NCBI GenBank assembly: GCA_964400515.1
Contig: CAYNTJ010000003.1
Span: forward strand, 1-64,000
Length of the DNA stretch: 64,000 nt
Reading direction: 5' to 3'
Source of the DNA: JAAYHV01 sp964400515
Lineage (GTDB): Bacteria > Bacillota > Clostridia > Peptostreptococcales > Anaerovoracaceae
Positions 24,959-33,904 of this stretch are shown piece after piece. Numbering within the stretch: the stretch's first letter is position 1; every line of letters starts with the position of its first letter. The position numbers were made by a program, and so were the translations under genes. A model generated the notes under the pieces. The model saw nothing but the letters and a program-made list of their open reading frames with translations, searched no databases and was not told where the DNA came from.

Positions 24959-25525
24959 ATGGATTTAAATGCTTTAAGTATAGCTTGTAATAATTGTACA
25001 AATTGCCAATTGGCGGAATCAAGGACCAACGTGGTGTTTGGACAGGGAAATGAAAACACATCACTGTTATTCATCGGAGAAGGACCGGGGGAACAAGAGG
25101 ATCTTTCTGGAATTCCCTTTGTGGGTAAATCCGGGCAGCTTTTTGATAAAATGTTAGAAGCCGTAGAACTAACCAGGGATGACATATATATCGCTAATAT
25201 CGTAAAATGTAGACCCCCGGGAAACAGAAATCCTAAGACCGAAGAAATACAAAGCTGTATACCATATTTATATCAGCAAATCGAATTAATAAATCCTGAG
25301 ATTATAGTTTGTCTCGGTAAGGTGGCTGCAGAAAATATCATTCATGATGATTTTAAAATAACAAAGGAAAGAGGCCTTTGGCATTATATGAACAACCGCC
25401 ACTATATGGCCACATACCATCCTTCCTTTTTGTTAAGAGACCCCTCCAGAAAAAGTGAGGCATGGTCGGATTTTAAGGAAATAAAGAACGCTTACAGACT
25501 ACTTAAAAAAGATGGTTCAAATTGA
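24959..25525 (+). CDS. Uracil-DNA glycosylase, family 4 (Fe-S type)
   Basis: Excises uracil from DNA. The 188-residue protein has the motif A variant GEGPGEQEDLSGIPFVGKSG, the ending motif HPSFLLRDP, and Cys residues (CNNCTNC near residues 10-16, VKCRPPGNRNP, SCIPYL) that fit the 4Fe-4S cluster of family 4 enzymes. GAAAGGAAAG precedes the ATG and a TATAAT-like box lies about 35 nt upstream. It diverges from prmA and converges on the next membrane protein, sharing a terminator and a 9-bp end overlap. Confidence 0.92.
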   Translation: MDLNALSIACNNCTNCQLAESRTNVVFGQGNENTSLLFIGEGPGEQEDLSGIPFVGKSGQLFDKMLEAVELTRDDIYIANIVKCRPPGNRNPKTEEIQSCIPYLYQQIELINPEIIVCLGKVAAENIIHDDFKITKERGLWHYMNNRHYMATYHPSFLLRDPSRKSEAWSDFKEIKNAYRLLKKDGSN

Positions 25526-25535
25526 ACCATCTTCG
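25505..25535. terminator. Bidirectional terminator between udg and membrane protein
   Basis: GATGGTTCAA-A-TTGAACCATC, flanked by an A-run on the left and TT-rich sequence on the right. It overlaps the 3' ends of both convergent genes. Confidence 0.75.
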
Positions 25536-26032
25536 TTATTTTCTTGAGTTTCCACAGAAAGCTTCTTCTTTTCCATTTTACTTGCTATAATCATAAATCC
25601 TATACCCGGCAATCCAAAAATATTGGATATTATCATTGAAACTATAGTATTATGCTTACCGGCAAGAAGCACCGTACATATGTAGATATAGACTAAGCCT
25701 ATCTGCATGGCAATCCATGGTAACACCGGTATTATAAACAGTAAGGGCAGAAGAGAAATAACTAAAAACATCCACCTGGTGCCATTATATACAAAGCTAT
25801 TATCATCAACTTCGTCTTCTATTATTAATCCCAGCATATATATATTCCAAACCGGTATCCATGCACGATATATATCTTTTAAATCTTTGGCCTTCATCAT
25901 TTTCATTATGCCGATACAAAAAACAACATAATATGCCAATAGAATAATCGCAAAAAATGCTAATATACCAATGAAAAATGCCAAAACTTCCGCATCCATA
26001 TGATTAAAATCATTGTAATAATAATATCTCAT
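25517..26032 (-). CDS. Four-helix membrane protein, tandem paralogue A
   Basis: A 171-residue protein with helices near residues 15-45, 88-102, 103-120 and 125-155. The loop after helix 1 carries KMMKAKDLKDIYRAWIPVWN, shared almost residue for residue with the next gene upstream. The RAWIPxWNxY stretch resembles the loop of DUF5684-type small membrane proteins, but I am not sure of family membership. The cytoplasmic C-tail is charged. Function unknown. Each copy has its own terminator. Confidence 0.75.
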   Translation of the reverse strand: MRYYYYNDFNHMDAEVLAFFIGILAFFAIILLAYYVVFCIGIMKMMKAKDLKDIYRAWIPVWNIYMLGLIIEDEVDDNSFVYNGTRWMFLVISLLPLLFIIPVLPWIAMQIGLVYIYICTVLLAGKHNTIVSMIISNIFGLPGIGFMIIASKMEKKKLSVETQENNEDGSI

Positions 26033-26050
26033 AAATTTTCTCCCCTAAAA

Positions 26051-26083
26051 ACAAAAAGATGACATGCATGATGTCATCTTTAA
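26051..26083 (-). terminator. Terminator between the tandem membrane paralogues
   Basis: An 11-bp perfect stem AAAGATGACAT / ATGTCATCTTT with a 5-nt loop and a T-rich exit on the minus strand. Confidence 0.8.
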
Positions 26084-26093
26084 TATTAAAGCT

Positions 26094-26756
26094 TTATTTT
26101 TCTTCGTCGTTACCGCCAACATTGTAGCTTGGAGCCTCAAAATCTTCCGCCTTCGCTTCTTCTTTTTCAACTGTTTCAAACTCAACATCCTTGGCTTTTC
26201 CGTCTCCAAAGCTAGTGCTTGTATAGCTACCTGCATCAAAGTTTTGATCAGTTCCCTGACTTGCTCCTGAATACTCTCCGGTAAAAGGCTCGCACACTCC
26301 GTCCATTTTACCTGCCAAGATCATATATCCTATACCAGGAAGACCTACGATTGAAGTTACAATCATTGAAGTCATGGTACCATACTTCTTAGCCAGTACA
26401 GCATTACACATAATCAAATAAACATAATATGCAAGAGGTATAATTCCACCTATTACAGGTATAATACCACTTACTACTCCGGCAGCAATACCGCCCAATG
26501 CAATTATCCATTTAGTTCCATCAAATACGAAAGCCTCATCTCCTGCTTCCTCTTCGATAATTGAACCGATAACATATGCATTCCAAAAAGGTATCCACGC
26601 ACGATATCTATCGCCCATTCCTTTAGCTGCCATAATCTTAGATAAACCGATTGCAAAAATAACATATGATGCAACGGCAATAATAAGAATGAAAAACCCT
26701 AAAAAAGCTATAATTCCTAAAATACCCATTGCATAAGCATCATTTTCATAATACAT
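26094..26756 (-). CDS. Four-helix membrane protein, tandem paralogue B
   Basis: A 220-residue relative of the gene at 25.5-26.0 kb: same helix order and the same loop (SKIMAAKGMGDRYRAWIPFW, then IIEEEAGDEAFVFDGTKW). It differs by a longer, acidic, disordered C-terminal tail of about 60 residues (EYSGASQGTDQNFDAG and on). A GGAGG site lies before the ATG. The two are an old tandem duplication, judged by about half of the residues differing. No functional clue beyond a membrane location. Confidence 0.75.
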   Translation of the reverse strand: MYYENDAYAMGILGIIAFLGFFILIIAVASYVIFAIGLSKIMAAKGMGDRYRAWIPFWNAYVIGSIIEEEAGDEAFVFDGTKWIIALGGIAAGVVSGIIPVIGGIIPLAYYVYLIMCNAVLAKKYGTMTSMIVTSIVGLPGIGYMILAGKMDGVCEPFTGEYSGASQGTDQNFDAGSYTSTSFGDGKAKDVEFETVEKEEAKAEDFEAPSYNVGGNDEEK

Positions 26757-26812
26757 AATAATTCCTCCCTAAATAATTCGCATTTTGTATACCAATAATA
26801 TAACATTATCGG

Positions 26813-27709
26813 TTAAATATTGCAAGCTATTTGCGCTCCCACCATGGCATTGTTTAATATTAGCTTAATATTTGCATCCAAGCTTTTCCCTTCAGTCAAG
26901 CTTTTAACCTTATCAAGTAAGAATGGTGTTATTCTCTTTCCGTTAATTCCAAGATCAATACATTCCCCAAGTGCTTTCCTAATAACTATATCCATCTCTT
27001 CAAAAGGAATCTCATCCTCTGCCTTTATGGGAACCGCTACTAACGTGGCACCCTTAAGGTTAAGCTCCCTTTTAATATTAATAAATTCCGCAATCTCTTC
27101 AGGGTTATCCATCCTAAGCTCCGCCTTGTTGCCGGATTTTCTGCTATAAAAAGCAGGAAACTCATCAGAGCCATAGGTAATTACTCCCACCCCGGCGGTT
27201 TCTAGGTATTCCAATGTGGCTGAAATATCAAGAATTGATTTTACTCCGGCGCAAACAACGGTAACATCGGTATTTTTAAGTTCTTCCAAATCCGCCGATA
27301 CATCAAAACTTTCCCCTGCACCCCTATGCACGCCGCCTATACCTCCGGTAACAAAGGTCTTTATCCCAGCCATATCTGCAACTATCATAGTTCCCGCTAC
27401 AGTAGTAGCACCATCCAATTTCTTGCTAACCACATAAGGAAAATCCCTTCTGCTGACTTTTACTACCCCTTTTGCTTTCGCTAGATATTCAATTTCATCG
27501 TAGCTTAATCCCACTACTATTTCACCCTTAATAATTCCGATTGTAGCAGGAACCGCTCCTTCTTTTTTAATCACATCCTCCACAGCTAAAGCCGTTTCTA
27601 CATTTTTAGGATATGGCATACCATGGGATATTATTGTTGACTCTAAAGCCACAACAGGCTTTCCTTCATCCAATGCTCTTTTTACTATTTCATTAATCCT
27701 TATATTCAT
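26813..27709 (-). CDS. psuG: Pseudouridine-5'-phosphate glycosidase
   Basis: Splits pseudouridine 5'-phosphate into uracil and ribose 5-phosphate. The 298-residue product has the family blocks VVALESTIISHGMPYPKNVE, RRDFPYVVSKKLDGATTVAG and GGIGGVHRGAGESFDVSADL, with the catalytic Lys and Glu regions in place. It starts 1 nt after the PsuK stop, so the two are coupled. Together with the kinases upstream it forms a catabolic operon. Confidence 0.95.
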   Translation of the reverse strand: MNIRINEIVKRALDEGKPVVALESTIISHGMPYPKNVETALAVEDVIKKEGAVPATIGIIKGEIVVGLSYDEIEYLAKAKGVVKVSRRDFPYVVSKKLDGATTVAGTMIVADMAGIKTFVTGGIGGVHRGAGESFDVSADLEELKNTDVTVVCAGVKSILDISATLEYLETAGVGVITYGSDEFPAFYSRKSGNKAELRMDNPEEIAEFINIKRELNLKGATLVAVPIKAEDEIPFEEMDIVIRKALGECIDLGINGKRITPFLLDKVKSLTEGKSLDANIKLILNNAMVGAQIACNI

Positions 27710-27710
27710 A

Positions 27711-28634
27711 TTAAAAACCTCTTTTCTTAACTTCTTCTATTGTTAATTTTTCATTTACAGCCGAAGCAGCTTCCATGGTAATTCCTGCAGTAACTATTCC
27801 AAGAACCGCAGTCTTAACTACATCAAATTCCATGGCCTTACCAAGTAAAATAGCTGCACTAAAGGAGTCACCCGCTCCCGTTGCACTAACAATATTTCTG
27901 TAATTAGGTTTAACAAAACCTTCTTCTTCATTGCTCCTATAGTATACACCATCTTTATTTAAAGTAATATATATTTCTTTCACTCCCTTAGATAGGAAGT
28001 AGCCGCCTACTTCATGCAAGTCATCATTGTCATTTATTTCCATTCCTGACAACACTTCAGCTTCTAATATATTAGGTTTTATAACATCAAACATCCCGAT
28101 AATATTCTTTGCCCTAACTGCTTTACTTGCAGAAACGGGATCTAAAAACAGTATCTTATCCGAATATTTTTCACAGCAATATTTTAAAATTTCTTCAGAA
28201 AAATTACAATCAAGGGCTAGTATCTCTGCTTTTTCAATTATTTTATTTTCCCTTTCAATAAAAGCCTCATCAATCACATCTATTATGCTCATATCACACA
28301 TGGCAATTTCCATGTCCTTATCACCGTTTAATACCGACATGTATAGGGCGGTACTTTTGCCATCAATTAATTCGATGCCGTCAGTATTAACATGTAGCTG
28401 CTTCAAGGCATCTACAGCCCCCCTGCCCAAATGGTCATTCCCTGCAACAGATACCATACTAGGTCTATGTCCTAATCTAGCCAAATTTTCTACAATATTT
28501 CTTCCAACTCCTCCGTAATTAACAGAAATAGATGCAGGATTTGAGTCATGCATCTTTAAATCTCCTAGGGGAACTCCCTCTATATCAATATTAATACCAC
28601 CTATCACACATACTCTTAACAAAAAACTATACAA
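27711..28634 (-). CDS. psuK: PfkB-family kinase, probable pseudouridine kinase
   Basis: Phosphorylates pseudouridine at the 5' position, by context. The ribokinase fold shows the N-terminal CVIGGINIDIEG, the GG-type substrate loop VNYGGVGRNIVENLARLGHR and the catalytic anion hole ATGAGDSFSAAILLG. The start is a TTG, 8 nt after GGAGG; no ATG lies near. It overlaps the end of the nucleoside kinase gene by 8 nt. Specificity for pseudouridine rests on the adjoining psuG; inosine or other nucleosides are possible. Confidence 0.88.
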   Translation of the reverse strand: MYSFLLRVCVIGGINIDIEGVPLGDLKMHDSNPASISVNYGGVGRNIVENLARLGHRPSMVSVAGNDHLGRGAVDALKQLHVNTDGIELIDGKSTALYMSVLNGDKDMEIAMCDMSIIDVIDEAFIERENKIIEKAEILALDCNFSEEILKYCCEKYSDKILFLDPVSASKAVRAKNIIGMFDVIKPNILEAEVLSGMEINDNDDLHEVGGYFLSKGVKEIYITLNKDGVYYRSNEEEGFVKPNYRNIVSATGAGDSFSAAILLGKAMEFDVVKTAVLGIVTAGITMEAASAVNEKLTIEEVKKRGF

Positions 28635-30288
28635 AGATACTACCTCCTATAAACTCCCTTAATATGGAATTGTTTACTATGGCACTGTCATCATCTATGG
28701 CAACAAAATATCTTAAGAATTTGAGCATTCGCACCGCTTCTGCATACTCAGGCTCCTCTTTTTTAATACTTTTAAGTAGGGGTTCTGCATATTTTTTTAA
28801 TACAGCTATCTCATAAATGTGCACCGAATTAAATAAAACATCTGCTGTATCGCTATAAGGAAAAATATTTTTATCCTCCCCTGCTCTAACCTTTGGCCAT
28901 TCTCTGATTGTTTTTTGAGCACTATGACCACGATATTTATAGTCCCTTACCATTCTCCTTAACATTCTTTCGTCTGTCGTCGGTATCCTATTATGCAAAT
29001 CTATATTCATCTGTGTAAGGGGACTTATATAAATCTTAAACTTATCCCCTTCCTTGATAAACTCTGTTAATTTCTCGTTCAATCCGTGTATGCCTTCAAC
29101 AACCATTATTTGGTTTGGTTTCATAATCATTTTTCTGGTACCGAATTTCTTATGTCCGGTTATAAAGTCAAAAACAGGCAAATCCACCTCCTCACCGTTT
29201 AACAAGCCATTCATTTGATCATTAAAAAGATTTGTATCCAAGGCTCTAAGATTTTCATAATCCGGTTCTCCCCTTTCATCCAAAGGAGCATCTTCCCTTT
29301 CCACAAAATAATCATCCGTTCCAAGATATACAGGCTCCAATCCATTAACCCTAAGCTGTACTATAAGGCGCCTTGCAAAGGTTGTTTTACCGGAAGATGA
29401 AGGCCCCGCTATCAAAATAATTCTCTTACCCCTATCCTTAATCATATCAGCAATTTCGGCAATTCTTTTTTCATGCAGAGCTTCGGATAACTGAATTATA
29501 TCTCTGCTTTCCCCGTCTTGTATCTTTTCGTTTAAATCCGCAACAAAATTAATTCCTAACAAATTATTCCATTTTGTCTGATTTTTAAATGCCTCATAAA
29601 GCATTGTTTGATCCTCATATTCAGGTATAACATTTGGATTCTCCGGTTGGGGATATCTAAGCAATACTCCCTTGCGATATTTGCGCAATTCAAAATGCTT
29701 TAAATATCCTGTGCTGGGCACCATATATCCGTAAAAATAGTCCTTGTAGTCTTCTAAGGAATAGAACTTAAGAGTCCTTGCTTTAAGATTTTTGGTTAAC
29801 AGCTTTGTCTTTTCCGAAAACCCCTCTTCCACCATTAAAGCCACCCCTTCTTCAAAGGAATACTTTTTTTCTATTATGGGAAGATCCCTTTCCGCCAATT
29901 CCTTCATTCTGCTTTCTATTTTTTCCACATCCTTGACATTAAGTTCTTCAATGGTTTCTATATCAATATAAAGGCCCTTGTTCAATGAATTCATTATGCC
30001 CACCTGAACATTGCCCAAAATATCTTTTACCGATTTTAGGAATAACAGAGACAAGCTGTATTGGAAAATCAGATTTGCACATTGGGTTCTCATATCTAAA
30101 AATTCCACCGTACAAGCCTTATTTATCACATATGTGAGCTCTTCAATTTTATTATCGACCTTTGCCGCAAAAACAATATATGGCAATTCATCTGAATATT
30201 TTTTGTATAATTCTTCTATTGTGGTTCCCTTGGAAACATCCAATTCTATAGGACTTTCATAAAGCCCTTTAATAAGCTTAATATCCAT
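28627..30288 (-). CDS. TGS-domain nucleoside (uridine-type) kinase
   Basis: A 553-residue protein found in many Clostridia. It has a TGS-like N-terminus (about 1-65), a middle region resembling the threonyl-tRNA synthetase second additional domain (about 70-230), and a uridine kinase/phosphoribulokinase P-loop domain from about 290 (GPSSSGKTT at 295-303, then TDDYFVERED, and GIHGLNEKL). It probably phosphorylates a nucleoside, most likely uridine. Overlap with psuK suggests a joint pyrimidine or pseudouridine salvage operon. The role of the TGS part is unknown. Confidence 0.88.
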   Translation of the reverse strand: MDIKLIKGLYESPIELDVSKGTTIEELYKKYSDELPYIVFAAKVDNKIEELTYVINKACTVEFLDMRTQCANLIFQYSLSLLFLKSVKDILGNVQVGIMNSLNKGLYIDIETIEELNVKDVEKIESRMKELAERDLPIIEKKYSFEEGVALMVEEGFSEKTKLLTKNLKARTLKFYSLEDYKDYFYGYMVPSTGYLKHFELRKYRKGVLLRYPQPENPNVIPEYEDQTMLYEAFKNQTKWNNLLGINFVADLNEKIQDGESRDIIQLSEALHEKRIAEIADMIKDRGKRIILIAGPSSSGKTTFARRLIVQLRVNGLEPVYLGTDDYFVEREDAPLDERGEPDYENLRALDTNLFNDQMNGLLNGEEVDLPVFDFITGHKKFGTRKMIMKPNQIMVVEGIHGLNEKLTEFIKEGDKFKIYISPLTQMNIDLHNRIPTTDERMLRRMVRDYKYRGHSAQKTIREWPKVRAGEDKNIFPYSDTADVLFNSVHIYEIAVLKKYAEPLLKSIKKEEPEYAEAVRMLKFLRYFVAIDDDSAIVNNSILREFIGGSIFV

Positions 30289-30343
30289 AAAAACTCCCCT
30301 TGTAAACTGATTTTATGAACTCAGTTTATCACAGCAAAATAGT

Positions 30344-32650
30344 TTAGTCAATCAACCTGATAGCAACGACAGCACCGCTTATACCTATTATCAAAAGAAA
30401 TATATTTAGGTATATATTATTGCCGTCCCCCGTCTTAGGGGCGCTCATGTCGGCATCTTTTTTTACTTTAGTATTTTCTATTTCAACCTTTACAGCATCC
30501 TTACTGTTTATTTCAAACTCATATTCATTTAAATCAATTAAATATCCGTCTCTTGGTTCAATCTCTTTTATATAGTAACTTCCAAAAAACAAGCCCATAG
30601 ATAATGCTTTACCGGATTCTCCTGTAGTTACCTTCTCAATTAACTCATCCTTTTTGTATATTATCCCATCAAAATTAATAATATCTTTCCCTGCAAAAAT
30701 ACCAAAAGTAACATCACCCAGGGGTTCCTTCGTTTGTGCATCGGTTTTAAATATTTCAACACAACCCTTTAGGCTGTTATTCACCATCCTAAATTCATAG
30801 GTATCTCTGTAATCAGTTACAATTGAAAACGACTCCCTAACATTGTTGATCTCATAACCCTTAGGAACCTCCGTTTCCATCAGTTCGTAATCTCCGGGAA
30901 TAATATCATCGATAAATATTTCCCCCTTATCATCGGTTATTAATGAAAAAACAGCTTCGGGATCTCCCCTTTTGAATATTTCAATCTTAACCCCGGGTAT
31001 TGGGTTACCTTTTTCGGTGGTTTTAATAAACCTAAAACTAAAATACGGTTTATTTTTAAAGGTTATAACTCCGGAATTCTCGTCTCCCGAGGGATTAAAG
31101 GCCAGTCCATCAATCTCGTCAAGCTTATAACCATTAGGTGGTTCAACCTCTTTTACAATATATTGTCTCCCCGCCTTTAACAAATCCTTAATTATAACCC
31201 TTCCGTTTTCGTTGGTCAGATAAACATCATCTTCCCCTCTTCTTTTTGTAAGCTCTTCTCCGGTTAGGCCGTCATATATTTTAAAGCCAGTGTTTTTTAG
31301 AGGCTGTCCGTTATATTCATCATATTTTTCTATGGTCAAATCCACCGTTTTCAATCGATTTTCCACAGTAATCTCTTCCGTTTCCATATAATCTATTTGC
31401 ACCTTTATGACATCATTTTTTTCATATCTTATGGGAACATTCTCTTCAGTAATCTCATAATCACCACAAATCAAATTATCAAGTTGAGCCCAACCCCTAT
31501 CATCAGTTTTTATATTAAACACCATATTATCACTAAGTCTTGTAACCTTAAAATCAACATCTCCGATAACATCATCTTCTGATATTTTATGTATTATAAG
31601 ATTGCCCTTGGGAAGCTCTCCCCGTACCCTTAAATACATTGGCATATTTGTTTTGGTTCCTGTCATAAGGGTTTGCCTATGGCTTAAAACAGAATCCCAA
31701 ATTATCAAAGCATTATTAACATTATCGGGCACCTTATATCCCTTAATAATCTCACCATTCTCCAAAGGACTATCACTGGTTATAGTATAGCTGCTTCCCT
31801 GTCTTGATATTTGTACCTTCCCATTATCAGTAAATATATCAACTCCCGTTTCATTTGTGTCATTTAACACAACCCGATATTCATTTTCACTGATTCTGAT
31901 AAGGTTATATGTTTTTATACCCGCCAAAGTGTTTGATACAAAGGAAGGATAATTCTTCGCATTGTTCAAATTGTTAATTATCCAATTATAGCATTTGAGA
32001 GCAGGCTTTGCCCTGTCATTGACATCATTGTTATAAAAGAGGCTTTGATAATAATGGTTCCTGCCGGAGCCGGTTAAAACCCCTCCGTTTTTATCAATAA
32101 ACCTTCCTGTAAATCTTGTTGTTATACCTTGATTAACATCTCTCCTTATCCCTTCTTGGAATTCCCATATAATTACCTGAGCTGCCCAATACCAATCATC
32201 CGTATTGGTTCCGGGAACAGGGGAATTTTCATATAGGTATTGGGGAGAAAACATGGCAGTTGCCGTTATCCCTTCCCTTTGATCCTTGGGATAGAACTTC
32301 ATGTAGCTGGCCAAATCAATGCTGGTACCGCCATAGGTAGCTGATGTATTGGTATCCACCCTATGCTCTAAGCAATAGGCCACCTTATTGATTCCACCAT
32401 CCCTAACAAGATGGTACATTTTATCTTCAAAGACCTCGTCATGCTTTAGGGTTCCCATGAGCCACCCTACAGAATTATAGCAATAACCGTTATAATAACC
32501 CGTCAGATGATATTTTGAACCGTCATAACCCCTAAGGACATCACCTTCTAACTGAGTGGCACCATAGCAGACTTTTGTTGATCCCGTCAGTAACAAAACC
32601 CCAATTATTATTAAAAGGACGATGGATGCTTTTTTTATTGCATTTACCAT
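30344..32650 (-). CDS. Thioester-domain surface adhesin with four SpaA/Cna-B-like repeats
   Basis: A 768-residue surface protein. Residues 1-30 are a signal peptide. About 36-240 is a TQXA-type thioester domain: Cys93 (VAYCLEH) and Gln158 in WAAQVIIWEFQ are the expected thioester pair, which in streptococcal adhesins binds host fibrinogen. Four prealbumin-like domains follow at about 348-433, 435-533, 537-625 and 629-727; each keeps a Lys near its start, a Glu in an E-P-type strand and an Asn at its end, the triad for isopeptide self-crosslinks. The C-terminus has APKTG (737-741), a helix and only one Arg, a non-standard sortase signal. It lies 12 nt behind a small HTH-like gene. Confidence 0.9.
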   Translation of the reverse strand: MVNAIKKASIVLLIIIGVLLLTGSTKVCYGATQLEGDVLRGYDGSKYHLTGYYNGYCYNSVGWLMGTLKHDEVFEDKMYHLVRDGGINKVAYCLEHRVDTNTSATYGGTSIDLASYMKFYPKDQREGITATAMFSPQYLYENSPVPGTNTDDWYWAAQVIIWEFQEGIRRDVNQGITTRFTGRFIDKNGGVLTGSGRNHYYQSLFYNNDVNDRAKPALKCYNWIINNLNNAKNYPSFVSNTLAGIKTYNLIRISENEYRVVLNDTNETGVDIFTDNGKVQISRQGSSYTITSDSPLENGEIIKGYKVPDNVNNALIIWDSVLSHRQTLMTGTKTNMPMYLRVRGELPKGNLIIHKISEDDVIGDVDFKVTRLSDNMVFNIKTDDRGWAQLDNLICGDYEITEENVPIRYEKNDVIKVQIDYMETEEITVENRLKTVDLTIEKYDEYNGQPLKNTGFKIYDGLTGEELTKRRGEDDVYLTNENGRVIIKDLLKAGRQYIVKEVEPPNGYKLDEIDGLAFNPSGDENSGVITFKNKPYFSFRFIKTTEKGNPIPGVKIEIFKRGDPEAVFSLITDDKGEIFIDDIIPGDYELMETEVPKGYEINNVRESFSIVTDYRDTYEFRMVNNSLKGCVEIFKTDAQTKEPLGDVTFGIFAGKDIINFDGIIYKKDELIEKVTTGESGKALSMGLFFGSYYIKEIEPRDGYLIDLNEYEFEINSKDAVKVEIENTKVKKDADMSAPKTGDGNNIYLNIFLLIIGISGAVVAIRLID

Positions 32651-32662
32651 AGCTCTCCTTTC

Positions 32663-33049
32663 CTAGTTTCCCTTGTTTACGACTTCATATAATATATCAC
32701 AATATCTATCTTCCCCCTTAAGCCTAATAACCTCGTCTATGAATCTTCTTCTCCATTTATCCCAAGTACTTCTACTGGCATATCTAAATATGACATCATC
32801 ATAAGGAACAGAATGCATAATATGCATCAAAACTCCTTTTCTGAACTCCAAAGGCACTACAACAATGGCAGATTCAACAATTTCAAAATACTCTTCCAGC
32901 TCATTTATCAACTCCTTCCTATTATCAACCCCTATATCAAAATCCTTTAAATATTTCATAACTTGTTTTTTTTGCGGGTATTGCTTAATATAGTTAATTA
33001 CCTCATTATGTTTAAGCATTGAGCCGCAGGTTCTATATTTGTTAGCCAT
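32663..33049 (-). CDS. Small helical, possible HTH regulator upstream of adhesin
   Basis: A 128-residue all-helical protein. The C-terminal part VPLEFRKGVLMHIMHSVPYD followed by ASRSTWDKWRRRFIDEV looks like the sigma-like helix-turn-helix of phage and mobile-element activators, with the STWDKWRRRF segment as recognition helix. No known family can be named with certainty. A GGAGGTGA site precedes the ATG, directly behind a terminator-like hairpin. With a 12-nt gap it is probably co-transcribed with the adhesin. Confidence 0.7.
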   Translation of the reverse strand: MANKYRTCGSMLKHNEVINYIKQYPQKKQVMKYLKDFDIGVDNRKELINELEEYFEIVESAIVVVPLEFRKGVLMHIMHSVPYDDVIFRYASRSTWDKWRRRFIDEVIRLKGEDRYCDILYEVVNKGN

Positions 33050-33060
33050 TTAATCACCTC

Positions 33061-33090
33061 CAAAAATAGCCATCGAAATGAATCGATGGC
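33061..33090 (-). terminator. Terminator or attenuator between ydbC-like gene and adhesin operon
   Basis: GCCATCGA-TTCATT-TCGATGGC followed on the minus strand by CTATTTTTG, whose T-run merges with the ribosome binding site of the next gene. There is no room for a promoter between hairpin and gene, so read-through or attenuation is likely. Confidence 0.7.
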
Positions 33091-33096
33091 AAGAAT

Positions 33097-33336
33097 TTAA
33101 TTCCCCTTGTTCACGTATTCCATAAGTTTTTCACTTAAAACCTTGGCTTCATTTACGTGTAATGTTATGCCTCTGCTCATATGCTCATGCTCCTCATCCC
33201 AGTCTCTTATATCCAGCTTTGGTTTACCTCCATTCCATGCAATCACATTGAGCTCCTTTGTCCATCCTGTGGGGTATTTGTTAATAACACCTAACCTTTC
33301 CACTACCTCATAATTAATATCTGCTAAACCTGTCAT
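33097..33336 (-). CDS. YdbC/PC4-family ssDNA-binding protein
   Basis: A 79-residue protein with the YdbC core: DINYEVVERLGVINKYPTGW, then TKELNVIAWNGGKPKLDIRD and MSRGITLHVNEA. The family has the PC4 whirly-like fold and binds single-stranded DNA; a role as transcription coactivator in bacteria is assumed rather than proven. GGAGAG precedes the ATG. It is the first gene of the unit that continues, through a hairpin, to the adhesin. Confidence 0.88.
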   Translation of the reverse strand: MTGLADINYEVVERLGVINKYPTGWTKELNVIAWNGGKPKLDIRDWDEEHEHMSRGITLHVNEAKVLSEKLMEYVNKGN

Positions 33337-33506
33337 TCTTCTCTCCTTTCATAATATAATCTGTATTTATAAGATAACAAAACAAAAAAAATTCCACAAT
33401 GTCTAACCGTACTCATTGATTACTCTTTTATACATAAATTTTGCAAAAAAAATAACCTGGAATAATAGGTTATATTATGTTAAGATTTATTAAAAGGAGG
33501 CTTGCT

Positions 33507-33866
33507 ATGAAAAACTACGAATCAGCAGAAGATTATCTGGAAGCCATATTGATGATTTCCAAGGAAAAGGCTTATGTTATAAGCAAAGATATAGTTGAAA
33601 AAACAGGTTATTCCAAACCTAGCATTAGTATAGCAATGAAAAAGCTCAGGGATAAGGGACTAATTAATATAGATAATAATCATAAAATAACTCTCACAAA
33701 AGAAGGCTATGATATAGCAACCCAAGTGCTTGACAGGCACGAAACCCTAACGATGTTTTTTAAAAAGCTTGGAGTAAATTCCATAACAGCCGCAGAAGAT
33801 GCCTGCAGAATGGAACATTTTTTAAGCGAAGAATCCTATAGTAAAATAAAAGAATGGATAAAATAA
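33507..33866 (+). CDS. DtxR/MntR-like metal-dependent regulator
   Basis: A winged-helix protein of 119 residues when started at MKNYESAEDYLEAILMISK, where AGGAGG lies 8 nt upstream; an ATG ten codons earlier runs through that site. HTH: ISKDIVEKTGYSKPSISIAM, then the wing ITLTKEGYDIA and the dimerisation helices with ERH-like DRHETLTMFF and CRMEHFLSEES. The C-terminal SH3-like domain is absent, as in MntR-type short forms. Metal choice (Mn or Fe) cannot be told. No transporter lies next to it. Confidence 0.88.
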   Translation: MKNYESAEDYLEAILMISKEKAYVISKDIVEKTGYSKPSISIAMKKLRDKGLINIDNNHKITLTKEGYDIATQVLDRHETLTMFFKKLGVNSITAAEDACRMEHFLSEESYSKIKEWIK

Positions 33867-33870
33867 AAAC

Positions 33871-33897
33871 TACCCTTCAGTTTTGAACTGAAGGGTA
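33871..33897. terminator. Bidirectional terminator, dtxR-like gene and lipoprotein
   Basis: A 12-bp stem TACCCTTCAGTT / AACTGAAGGGTA with T-rich flanks on both strands. Confidence 0.85.
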
Positions 33898-33904
33898 TAT
33901 TTTA

